From Hofstenia miamia (Eukaryota > Xenacoelomorpha > Acoela), in contig SCFE01000120.1 of the NCBI GenBank assembly GCA_004352715.1, positions 1,186,665 through 1,250,664 of the forward strand: a stretch of DNA of 64,000 bases, given 5' to 3'. The notes below the pieces were generated by a model that did not search any database, was not told the DNA's origin, and was given only the letters and a program-made list of their open reading frames with translations. The position numbers and the translations under genes are program-made. This document shows positions 9,521 through 19,399 of the stretch, piece by piece. Position 1 is the first letter of the stretch; every line of letters starts with the position of its first letter.

Positions 9521-10743
9521 GGCCAAAAGTTTGGGAACATTTTCCAAATTTAGAAATTTTTGTATTTTTTTCTAAAAACGCAATATAGAAACAATATGAT
9601 AACACCGTGTAGAAAGTAAATAGTTAATTCAGAAAAACTCACTAATATTTTGTATGTCCACCATTATTGGTCATACACGCAACAATGCGATTTGACATTG
9701 ACTCGACCAGCTTTCTACAATAATCATCAGTAATCTCTGTGCACCATACGACTTTAATTTGCTCCTTCAGATTAAAGAGTGATGTGATGCCAGCAATTTT
9801 CTATGACCTTGAGGTCTGGGTAGTTTCCTGGCCAGTTCTCAAGCAGCCGAAAGTCTTGTGATTGAATGCACTGTTTCACAACTTTGCCGCTGTGGCAAGG
9901 AGCACCATCTTGTTGTAGTACAGATGTTCCGCGAAGTTGCATAAACATGGGAACTTTCTTCTGAACTATTTTGAGGTAGGCCTTGGCTGTGACTGTCTGG
10001 TTGTGAAGAAGAAAATGCAGACCAGCACGTCCATTTGAAGTTATAGCACCTCAAATCATCACAGAAGGTGATGAGAAGACAGTTTGTTGCATCTTTGGTT
10101 TCTTGGTCTTCGAACATGTGGCCGGTATAATGTAAACTGGCAAATCTTGGATTCGTCACTAAGCATTACTTGATGCCACATCTCAGGGGTGTAGTGTTGG
10201 TATTGCCTGCAGAAGCGCAACCGATCTCGAATGTTCTTTGATGATAATCGGGGTTTGGCTGCCGGTTTGCACGATGGAAGGTCAAAGATAGTATTCAATC
10301 GACGCCTAATGGTGCGTGTTGATACATTCTGCATTATCGCACCTAGATTTGCTTTGACTTCAGAGATGAAGAGAATGGTTGATTGACGACGTAACGGTGA
10401 ATGAGACAGTCAGTCTGAGGGGTTGTCACTTTTGGTCTACCAGACAACTTGCAAGAGGAAAAATTTTGCAGTTGCTGATAGCGAGTAACACTTCTGGATA
10501 CCGAAGATCCTGACACGCCCATTCTAATAGCTATAGCGCGATAATTGTACTATAATGATAGTGCTTTTTCAATGAAAATGTATTGTGTGTAAATCTAAGG
10601 TTGTGTTAATTTGAATAGCTAAATGAATACGTTGTAAATTCTAAGAAAAAATTGGGAATTCAGGGAATTTTACAAAGTTTCCAGGAAATAGCATAAAACA
10701 CGCTTTAGACAGGTTAGTGTCCCCAAACTTTTGGCCAGTACTG
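9514..10743 (-). mobile_element. Tc1-family transposon, full-length but decayed
   Basis: The terminal inverted repeats are AGTACTGGCCAAAAGTTTGG on the left and, reversed, CAGTACTGGCCAAAAGTTTG on the right, flanked by TA. Length (about 1.23 kb) is normal for Tc1. The minus strand carries transposase in broken frames. Blocks include MGVSGSSVSRSVTRYQQLQN (N-terminal helix-turn-helix), STRTIRRRLN, WHQVMLSDESKICQF (first catalytic Asp in SDES), LPQRQSCETV, and NWPGNYPDLKVIENCW (third catalytic Glu in IEN). Several frameshifts and stops mean it is inactive. Confidence 0.85.
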
Positions 10744-10745
10744 TA

Positions 10746-11646
10746 TATTTATATATGAAATACCACTTAATAGAGAATTGTGCCTCTTTCATTTTCATCC
10801 CTAATTCACCGTCTGGCGCGACGATTTTTGATTTTAAAATGGTAACTTTTTAGCAAATTATTGCTTTGACTCTTTTGGGCACGCGGTTCTTGACAGGACC
10901 TTGGTAGTTTATTAAGAGAAAACACAATTTTTGAGGCGAGTTGTTGATGTCGCTTTATTATTTCTGCAAAATTGAATTATCACTCATGTACTTCAAATCG
11001 AGGAATCATTTTTAGCACAGATTTTATCAAAGCCAATGAGCAGGGCGTATTGGGAAATGCTGGCCCCCCTTCAGGACAACCAAAGATTTTTTATGTCAAG
11101 TTACTTGACTTTCGCGGGTCTTGTGCGGTATGTATGCTTCGTTTTAACACTACATAGATTTATGTATTGCCATTGCAATGAATTTTGGTAGTATAACTAC
11201 ATTCATCGAAATATTTAGTGCATTCAGTGCAACTTATTGCCTCGTACGAAATTCTTATTCTAACGGTGATCCTTATTTACCGAAACTTATACATTACTGG
11301 AAAAAAGTAGTGACACAGCCATGTAAAAGAATAGCAAATCGCTCTCACGCATCTTTTTATTAATTGGTCGGAACTGTACTTTGAACAATGATTAAGGTCC
11401 CGATGTCAGTTATTCTGATTGACAGGTCGGCGTCAACTCAGAATCCTTTGAACAGAGCCTCACTCTTTGATCAAACACCGTCATTAAAGAGTTGGAAAAA
11501 TGTAGTGAGACACCCTTAAGAAGGCCGCTATTTGATGTTCCTATTGGGTGATATCTTCCTATAATATATTTTTTCTGCCTGCCGTCCTTACTTATACCAA
11601 GCCATTTCTCTGAATTTTGACGATGAAGCGTGTAACACAGTAGATT
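10746..11646. other. Non-coding stretch between Tc1 and hAT relics
   Basis: No recognisable coding or repeat structure. Small frames at 10972-11363 (plus) have no motif I know. Confidence 0.4.
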
Positions 11647-12034
11647 TTGACAGATTACTTCCAAAAGCACAGAGCTGGTGATGGTGAGGGAGCCACGTCT
11701 GCTGATACTGCTGAGCCCACTGCACCTCAATCTTTGTCTACAACTACTCAGCCAATTTACTCCACTGTGCCCTCAGTGTCTCCCTCTAGCACCCAGTCTG
11801 CTCTGGCACCCACTACGACTAAGAGTACTATAACTACGACAACTACTACATCAGACAAACCTGAAGTTTTCGAAATGATATCAATTCCATTAAAGAAAAC
11901 AAACAGATTTCACCAGAGGAAAAACTTAAAATTCTGAATGAGCCTTGGATAACACCTGAAGGATTCATATGGCTTTTACGGAAACGAAAGATGGAGGTAA
12001 TATGCGGAAACAATACTTACGACAGCAGCACTTT

Positions 12035-12110
12035 ACTGACCCATTTGACGTGTTCCAGTATTCAAAATCCAAAGAAATTTTGAATACTCGAACACGTCAA
12101 ATGGGTCAGT
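12035..12110. repeat. Perfect hairpin inside the hAT relic
   Basis: ACTGACCCATTTGACGTGTT (12035 on, 21 bp) is exactly inverted at 12090-12110. A second inner pair, AGTATTCAAAAT/ATTTTGAATACT, lies at 12057-12068 and 12077-12088. The loop is about 8 nt. It interrupts the transposase reading frame after HLTCSSIQNP, so it looks like an inverted local duplication of coding sequence. Confidence 0.9.
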
Positions 12111-12959
12111 ATATTTTGTAGTTTGTGTTATTTTTGCGCCGGATGATGTTAGAGGAGGCAAATTGAGCCGTCTAGTAAAATCTCCTTTGCAAAAGTTCGT
12201 GCATCTTATTGGTCGAGATGGTTATTTGACTTCGCATTTGACAACCGCCTTCCACGAGGACTGAGTAAAAAAGGGAAATATGTTCAGAGAGATGATGAAG
12301 CATTGAACTAGTGTTTCAGATCAGCTTAATACCACTGCAGCCTAAGAAAGAAATCAAAATCGTGCCATTCTGCAGCGAATCATTCAGGCCGTTTAGGCTT
12401 TCCATTACGTGGCTATCGAAATACCGGTGAATTACAAATACCAAGTGATGAACATTCAATTAACTACGATCAAGGCAATTTACCCTTCAACTCATGGTTT
12501 TGTGCAATGATACTGTTCTTAAAACCCATCTCCAGATTTGCGGCAAAAATTCTTCTCATATATTATCTGTTGAACAGAATGCCATTATCAGTGCTATTTC
12601 CACAGTAATGGGACAATCGATTATCAATGAAGTGAAGGAAGCCAGATTATTTTCTTTAATTGCTGATGAGAAAACTGTGCTGCGGGATTTCACCACTTGT
12701 GAGCGTTTTTTGTGTTTTGCACTCGCTCCTGATCTAACTGGTGTTGGATTGGCATCTCAGCTTTTGGATATCTTGAAACACATGAACGTTGATCGGAATT
12801 TCATGGTTGGTCAAGGTTATAATGGTGCTGCCGCTATGTCAGGGCAACACAATGGTATACAAAAACACATCATGATAAAGTGTCCAGCTGCAACATATGT
12901 TCAATGTGCTGTTCACTCTTTGAATCTTCAGCACGATATCACAGTGTTTTACTCTGGAT

Positions 12960-14400
12960 CAAACAAGCGTCTGCTAAATTTACTAAAGCATTGCTTTCGG
13001 ACTACCTCACCGAACGTCAACAATCAACCCGTGTGGATAATAACCTCTCACCATATCTACCCCTCCAGTGTGGTGTCCCCCAAGTAAGTGTACTGGGGCC
13101 TTCACTTTTCCTCATCTTTATTAATGATTTGCTGACGGAACTATTCGAATCACAACCAGTGACCACGTCCGGTGAAATTATGCCACTTTCGTTCGCTGAC
13201 GACGCGCTGATCTCTGCATCGCATCCTGAGCCAATGTCTGGGGCATGCGCTTCAACCCCAAGAAGACTGTTGCAATGCTGATCAAACGCCCTGATTCAAG
13301 ATTTAACCCGTCTGGTGTTTGCTTTATGAATAGCTTTATCCCATATGTACATACTCACAACCACCTAGGTGTTGTTCTTTCGGACGACCTAAAATTTACC
13401 GCACATGTATCAAAGATTTGCTTATCAGTGTCATGTGAATTGTTTGTGCTTTGACTGTTGCGCCGTTTTCTTCCGCGTCTGCTCCTGCGAAAACTGTATG
13501 TGGCCTATATTCGGCCACATCTTGAATACGGATCTATTCTCCTGGCGGGCATTGGCCCTGTGCTGTCCCGCAAGCTAGAAACTCTACAGCGTCGCGCCAT
13601 GCGAATCATCAACAATCTCGGCCCCCTTGACACCACCCCAAAGACAATCTACAATGACTTAAGTCTGGACACTCTGTCCTACTGACGGAACTTCGGTCTG
13701 TCCTGTTTTGCGTTCAAACTTTGCCATGGACTCTGCCCCCGGCTCTGCTGCAGTACCGCCCCGAAGTGAAGACCTGTATCCATAATATTCGCCGGATGAA
13801 CTACGTCCCAGGTGTCGCTTTATACCGTCGCCATATCACGACAGAGCGATTTAGAAGATCCCCGTTTCTACTCTGCATCCAAATCCTGAACTTGTTACCT
13901 GATGGATGTGTGAATTTATAGCCCTGTGCTGTCCCGCAAGCTAGAAACTCTACAGCGTCGCGCCATGCGAATCATCAACAATCTCGGCCCCCTTGACACC
14001 ACCCCAAAGACAATCTACAATGACTTAAGTCTGGACACTCTGTCCTACTGACGGAACTTCGGTCTGTCCTGTTTTGCGTTCAAACTTTGCCATGGACTCT
14101 GCCCCCGGCTCTGCTGCAGTACCGCCCCGAAGTGAAGACCTGTATCCATAATATTCGCCGGATGAACTACGTCCCAGGTGTCGCTTTATACCGTCGCCAT
14201 ATCACGACAGAGCGATTTAGAAGATCCCCGTTTCTACTCTGCATCCAAATCCTGAACTTGTTACCTGATGGATGTGTGAATTTATACCCAACTATGAAAA
14301 ACTTTAAGATATTTCTAACTAATCTCCGAGCTGATCCACCATTTTGCCAGTTTCCTAATTTGTAATTATATGTTTATGTTATGTCAAACGGACTACCATG
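12960..14400 (+). pseudogene. LINE reverse transcriptase fragment nested in the hAT relic
   Basis: A 5'-truncated non-LTR element starts mid reverse-transcriptase. Blocks are LLSDYLTERQQSTRVDNN, PLQCGVPQVSVLGPSLFLIF (RT motif GVPQ.S.LGP), INDL, the LSFADDALISAS catalytic motif (FADD), FNPKKTVAMLIKRP, NHLGVVLSDDLKF, LLLRKLYVAYIRPHLEYGS, KLETLQRRAMRIINNL and a C-terminal region ending FCQFPNL at about 14362. Order and motifs fit the Jockey/CR1 side of LINEs. Frameshifts (about 13240, 13455) and stops show decay. hAT coding resumes directly after 14400. Confidence 0.85.
13555..14286 (+). repeat. Exact 366-bp tandem duplication in the LINE
   Basis: Bases 13555-13920 are repeated at 13921-14286 without a visible difference. 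The period is 366 bp (122 codons), so frame is kept. The repeated block spans KLETLQRRAMRIINN to the DGCVNL region and includes the same in-frame stop in both copies. Perfect identity in an otherwise decayed element points to a very recent event or an assembly error. Confidence 0.95.
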
Positions 14401-15573
14401 GTTAAATAAATGGTTACAACAACGCGATGGGTGGAGAAGCAGGAGGCGGTATTTGTTTTCAATCAGTTTATCCGGCGATTATCACATCTCTCGAAGAGAT
14501 TTCTAACTGGCCTCGCAAATGTGGTGGAAGAGCTACATTTCTACGCTCCCTTGATGGCAATTTTTTGGTATCCCTGGAAGTTCTTCACTTAGTTCTTGGA
14601 AGACGAAATCACTTTCAGTGAAGCTGCAGTCAACATCTCAAGACATTAATAAGGCTACGGAATCTGTGAAAGACTGCATTGAAGTTTAACAACAATTCTG
14701 GAATGATAATCAGATCTTCCATAGCGCATTTTTAAGAGCGACAGATGTTAACAAAGAAGATATCACGATTCCACAGATGGCAGGACGACAGATTCACAGA
14801 AATAATGTTCCAGCAGAGAATTCCGAGGAATTTTTCCGGCGAGCAGTATTTCTGCCATTTTGGATACATGCATTGTACTCCTACCAATATACTGCGGAAA
14901 GGCTGATCGTGAGGAAGTGAAGAGGTCTACCAGTATGTACATGACATTCCTATCTGATGACAGAGATATAATTTCTCTTTGCGCGGAATTTCTTCCCTGG
15001 AAGTCGTACTGGTCAAGACAGCAGAACGAGAAACCCGAGAAGGTTTTGGATGCGCTTCAGGTCGCTAAAGATTTGGGAACATACCCGAAGCTGTTCATCC
15101 TGTTGAGGATACTTGCAACAATGCCGGTAACTATAGCAACCGGCGAGCGCTTTTTTGTGCACCTAAGTACCTGAAAAACGTTTTGCGGTCCACTATGACC
15201 GAAGCAAGATTGAACAGACTTTTATTTATCAATCGTGACATAAGTGTGAAATGCGATGAAGTTATTCAAGAATTTGTAAGAATAACCGCAGACTGGCTTT
15301 TGTTTGATTTTTGAAGTTTTTAATTTTTGTTTAATGTTTAAAATGAGTTTAAAATGATTTTTGCTTAATGTTTACCATCTTAATAAAATTTCGAAAATCA
15401 TACAAAACGTTTCCTACTTTGCTTTTTGGCATCCTCACTGAAATCCTACATTTTAAAATCAACCGTGTCTATCGAGAAACATCCATACATTTCTATGTAA
15501 ACCAACTGCAGTTGTGCAAAAACCTGAATGACGATGACATTTTTATTACACAGTTTAATTAGATTGTACAATG

Positions 15574-15858
15574 TGACTCTCCACGATAGGCCGATGTGTT
15601 GTTTTTGATTACATTGGTACTTTAACGAATGGGAAAAAAGTTTGATTCATCACATTATCGTAGTAAACCATTTAGTTTCACTATTGAAAAAGTTGAAGTA
15701 ATTAAAGGTTGGGATGAGGGAGTAGCTAGAATGAATGTTGGCTGCCGTGCAAAGTTAACATGTTTACCTGATTATGCATATGGCTCAAGGGGTTTTTCTA
15801 ATCTCATTTAGACGAATTCAAAATTCAATTTTCATCTGGAATTACTGTCATTTCAATT
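15574..15858 (+). pseudogene. FKBP12-like (FKBP1 family) peptidyl-prolyl isomerase pseudogene
   Basis: Upstream frame: [17 protein letters not shown]. After a one-base shift in the A-run at 15634-15639 the other frame continues [29 protein letters not shown] and [14 protein letters not shown], then an in-frame TAG at about 15809, and TNSKFNFHLELL. FKBP12 enzymes have the same order (CVVHYTG, DGKKFDSS, VI.GW.EG, DYAYG, then a beta strand ending VELL). The active-site Trp (GWDEG), Asp (KFDSS) and Tyr (DYAYG) are all recognisable. The N-terminal roughly 20 residues are not seen. The frameshift and stop mark it as a pseudogene, probably a retrocopy or isolated exon. Confidence 0.8.
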
Positions 15859-16280
15859 AACGTTGCTATATGTTGTTCTATTTTGCCGTATGCTAATGTA
15901 TGGTATTTTGTAGACAATTAAAATTTTATTCCTGTTAAATTTAAATTTTTTTCTTTCTAACGAAAGAAACCGATTTTTATAACAATGCAAGTACGTTGAT
16001 TTTATTTCAATTTGAATATTATAAAAATAAGCCAGTGTTGACTGTTTGGTGTTTTTCTGTACACTGTAGCGGTAGCACGTACATCAATGGCACATTTTAG
16101 CAATCTACTAAAAATCAATCTAGAGCCGTTCGCGAACCCATAACATTCTCAATTAAAACGTTTTTGGACTAACTTTTTGTATTTGATTTTTCGTATACAA
16201 TGAAGAAAATACTAACTTAGCTTGGATGTCATTTTTGAGACAATAAAAAATAAATTCATAAATTTTAATTATAAACGTCT

Positions 16281-16286
16281 TTTATT
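16281..16286 (-). promoter_or_regulatory. AATAAA polyadenylation signal for receptor copy A
   Basis: On the minus strand AATAAA lies 25 nt after the stop codon at 16313-16311, suggesting a very short 3' UTR. Confidence 0.55.
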
Positions 16287-16310
16287 AAATTTGTAAAATT
16301 GCAAATCATT

Positions 16311-17034
16311 CTATACATTCGTTCCCATTCTTTCCAATTCTTCATCTAATCGAGAAATCATTCCCAAATGTCTCTTAATTTTCCGAATGAGGTATACCGA
16401 ATAATATATGGTTGGGAAAAAGTTTAGAAGTGACAAGGTCATTATAGGAATATTTGAAAAGCTAGATATGCGGTCTCTTCCAATGTACCTTAGTAAATTT
16501 GTTAACAGTGTTTCGCCTGTACACAAAATGCCACAGCCAAATAGAGCTCGAATCTTTATTTTGATTTCTTCTTCGGTTAGAAGCAGCTGGGCATTGCTTT
16601 GTCCACATTGTAATTTATACGATGCAGCAACAATGAAGAATGTTTGCAGGGTTAGCACCAAAATATTTCCACTGTAAATGACTCTGGTTACATTATTGTA
16701 CTGTAAGATATTGATGATAACATCTTAAATGTGATTTTGTAAATTTTGCTTCCTACCATAGAAATTTCTTCATAAAAAAGGATTATTAAATTGATGAATT
16801 TTACATAAGAACTATCAACGTAGTGGGATTTTCCCACGCCAATATTTTGAATCAACTGTGCTGAGGTGAGGTGTACGCAGGATTTAATGACATTGGGGAT
16901 ATCAAAGTTTTGATTATCTAGGTGACCAAAACAGTACGAAACTTCCGAAAGTTTTGACAATATTCAAAAATAAACATTTGTTTCTAAAATTTTGCAATAT
17001 TTTAGAGACGTTTACTTGATTTAACCAATTAAAA

Positions 17035-17072
<38 letters not shown>

Positions 17073-17433
17073 TAACAACGTAAAAAACTTTTAAATAGAC
17101 AATTAAATCATGTTAGCATTCTTAAAGTTTTCTAAACTTTCCCTCTATACTCNNNNNNNNNNNNNNNNNNNNNNNNNNNNNNNNNNNNNNNNNNNNNNNN
17201 NNNNNNNNNNNNNNNNNNNNNNNNNNNNNNNNNNNNNNNNNNNNNNNNNNNNNNNNNNNNNNNNNNNNNNNNNNNNNNNNNNNNNNNNNNNNNNNNNNNN
17301 NNNNNNNNNNNNNNNNNNNNNNNNNNNNNNNNNNNNNNNNNNNNNNNNNNNNNNNNNNNNNNNNNNNNNNNNNNNNNNNNNNNNNNNNNNNNNNNNNNNN
17401 NNNNNNNNNNNNNNNNNNNNNNNNNNNNNNNNN

Positions 17434-17467
<34 letters not shown>

Positions 17468-18340
17468 CTAAAATATTAGTAAAGTCAGGATTAAAATATC
17501 TAAAGCTGTAGAGTTCTTTTGCTACATTAAATATATTTCTAAGTAAATTTTAGGAACAGTTGCATTATACCTAAAACAGCATGGGTCTCAAATCTATGCC
17601 TATATTTGTGTATCCTCACGGACAGTACAGTATTAGAACTTCACGCGTAAAAAATTGCGTTTGATTAAGAACGCTAATTTACATATGCACTCAGTTAAGC
17701 TTGGAGTAGCATTTGCAGTGTAATACCATTGGTAGAAGATAATTTGTAAAATAGCAGCATGTGAGATCCTAAGGGCATCCTTGCGAATTTGATTCCGAGA
17801 TAAAACGTACACCGCTATTGTAAGAAGTGCAATAATAGCAATAATAAAGCGAACAGCATAATATGATGGTATGGTGAGTTTTGGAACTAACTTTGAGTAC
17901 CAGTTGGTTATGTAGTGATAAAAGCAAATGGTTGTCATTGTGAATTTAACCACAAGGGGACTAGCAATGTAAAAGCTGTATATTACTTGAAGAAGTTGAT
18001 ATGGTATTGGGATTTGGTAGTATTCAACAATTTGGACCATTAAGCCAGCTATGAAAGCCCGTAGCTCAATATTTGTAATCATAAAAGGTTTATTATATCT
18101 TTTAGCGAATTGCTACGAACTTTCACCTGAGAGTAAATTCAATAGATTGCAAATGGCTAGCGCTTCATAAAGCTTTTTCGCAATTTCATTGGCTATGTAA
18201 AATTTTCCATTTTTCAACGTAATGTATAGAAAGCTGTTGGCCAAAAAACCAAACGCTGAGAGAAATAAAACAATGTAGTTAATAATAAAGTACATCATGA
18301 AAAATATTCCCACAAAATTGCACAAAATGTTTAAAGACAT
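16311..18340 (-). CDS. Seven-transmembrane class-A-like receptor, copy A (multi-exon)
   Basis: Exon 1 (18340-18127): TM1 with the class A pattern GFLANSFLYI (G.xN) and the start of TM2, LYEALAICNLLNLLS (like LAxxDLL). Intron 18126-18049 (78 bp, phase 1, donor CAG/GTGAAA, acceptor TTTCATAG). Exon 2 (from 18048 to about 17643): end of TM2, TM3 with FTMTTICFYHYITNWYSKLV, TM4 (RFIIAIIALLTIAVYVL). The next splice is unclear and spans a gap; a candidate exon at about 16960-16757 ends FYEEISM before a 56-bp phase-0 intron (16756-16701, acceptor TCTTACAG). The last exon (16700-16311) carries TM5 (SGNILVLTLQTFFIVAASY), TM6 (RALFGCGILCTGETLLTNLL) and TM7-helix 8 (SLLNFFPTIYYSVYLIRKIK), where FPTIY stands in for NPxxY. 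Membrane receptor; ligand unknown. Shares intron position and phase with copy B. Confidence 0.65.
17037..17067. repeat. (TA)n microsatellite
   Basis: A TA run in the copy A receptor intron, next to the PLE-type repeat fragment. Confidence 0.95.
17067..17152 (+). mobile_element. Fragment of a hammerhead-bearing PLE-type repeat, cut by a gap
   Basis: 86 bases (TAAAATAACAACGTAAAAAA onward) are the same as 28160-28245, where the sequence continues directly into a hammerhead core. Here it is cut by the assembly gap at 17153. Like the second copy it is flanked by (TA)n on both sides (17037-17067 and 17434-17463). It lies inside the receptor copy A intron. Confidence 0.7.
17153..17433. other. Assembly gap (281 N)
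   Basis: Unknown sequence followed directly by a TA run. By analogy with 28246-28290 it probably hides a hammerhead motif and TA repeat. Confidence 1.
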
Positions 18341-18759
18341 TTGGAGACATCCGCACTTTTTGTATGTAAAATTTAATCATGGATAACTTGAGGTTGCAGA
18401 ATGACAATTTCAAAGAAAAAAACATTTTTATAGCTAGATCTGTAGTATTGGTGGAAATTTCAACATAGGATAACTAACCAATGATTATTAATAATAAAGC
18501 CATGAGAGATATAGCCGTTTAAAAAATTCCAAACGTAGTAAGCCAGGAGAAAGTTGGTAAAGGAAACAATGAGTTATTGACAGTTGACAAAAAGTTTAAG
18601 TTTGTAACTAGTGCAACACCATGTAAAAGACCTATTTAGATGAGCTAAGATTTCCTAAATGTGGAGGCAGTAATAGGTTTGTTAGAATCGTGAAAATTAG
18701 CAAACCTCTCGCCAGGGTTAGTAACTTTCTAAATCATTGTGTCGACAAAATGAAACACT

Positions 18760-18870
18760 AGGGATGTGCCGGAATCCGGTATCCATTGAAATCGGCAATT
18801 TCACAACCGGATCCGGATATCCGGTAAAATTTTACTTGTTTCCGGATTTTACCGAATAACATATTCTAAA
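18760..18870. mobile_element. CCGGATATCCGG word array, one end of a hAT-like MITE
   Basis: It starts CACTAGGGATGTGCCGGAAT and then repeats variants of CCGGTATCC, CCGGATCCGG and ATATCCGGT for about 100 bp. TAGGGATGTGCC-like starts are common in hAT-type MITEs. No matching opposite end was found, so the other boundary is unknown. Confidence 0.5.
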
Positions 18871-19333
18871 ATAAAACTTGATTTAAAAGTCGAATTTACG
18901 AGGAAAAACTATATTTTATCCCTGATATGGAAGTTGTCATGCAATAAACCAAGTTACTATGATATATCAGAACGTAGTCTATTTAACACGCGTCAAAATA
19001 TGTATTTATTTTCAACTGAAACAGGGCGATACAAATTGAGGAATGATGTTGTTCTTCAGTAATAATTAAGGCAACCAAATTCATATTTTTTTGGTTGGTC
19101 TATTTTGCAGTTTGCTTAAAATTAGATGGTTTTCTGACCCGAGGTGCAGTTTAATAGGAAGTTATAAAGTCATAAAATCGTATATTCTTGTTTTTTGAAA
19201 ATACTGCAATATTTGTGGCGTGTGTCATATTTTGCCGCAGTTTCATTAATTTCAAGAAAAAGACTTAAAAATTAATTCTGGATTGTGAGTGCTTTAAATC
19301 ATTTTAAATAAAATTATATATATATATATATAT

Positions 19334-19372
19334 CAAATTTCGAGTTGAGTTTTTAGACACACACACACACAC
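19334..19372. repeat. TTTCGAGTTGAG word next to a (CA)n run
   Basis: AAATTTCGAGTTGAGTTTTT then AGACA is shared with about 9459-9482. Here it leads into ACACACACACAC rather than TATATA. It is probably the tip of a dispersed element. Confidence 0.5.
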
Positions 19373-19399
19373 GCATATACAGATATATGTTTTCATTCA

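Larger units (their letters stand above)
11647..15317 (+). pseudogene. hAT-superfamily (ZMYM/THAP-like) transposase relic, interrupted by a LINE
   Basis: Coding blocks run in plus order across several frames. They are a Thr/Ser-rich N-terminus (11647-11937); KILNEPWITPEGFIW; FPLRGYRNTGEL; FSLIADEKTVLRDFTTCERF (DDE-core region); the FMVGQGYNGAAAMSGQHNGI motif; and CPAATYVQCAVHSLNL. The reading is then broken by a LINE (about 12960-14400) and resumes with TTRWVEKQEAV and the CGGRATFLRSLDGNFLVSLE region. The C-terminal dimerisation block is MPVTIATGERFF (usually AERSFS), then YLKNVLRSTMTEARLNRLLF in a shifted frame. Multiple stops and frameshifts are present. Terminal inverted repeats were not identified. 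Confidence 0.85.

Noticed and set aside
11410-11730. Minus-strand 106-codon frame
   Set aside because: No motif; it overlaps the start of the hAT relic on the other strand.
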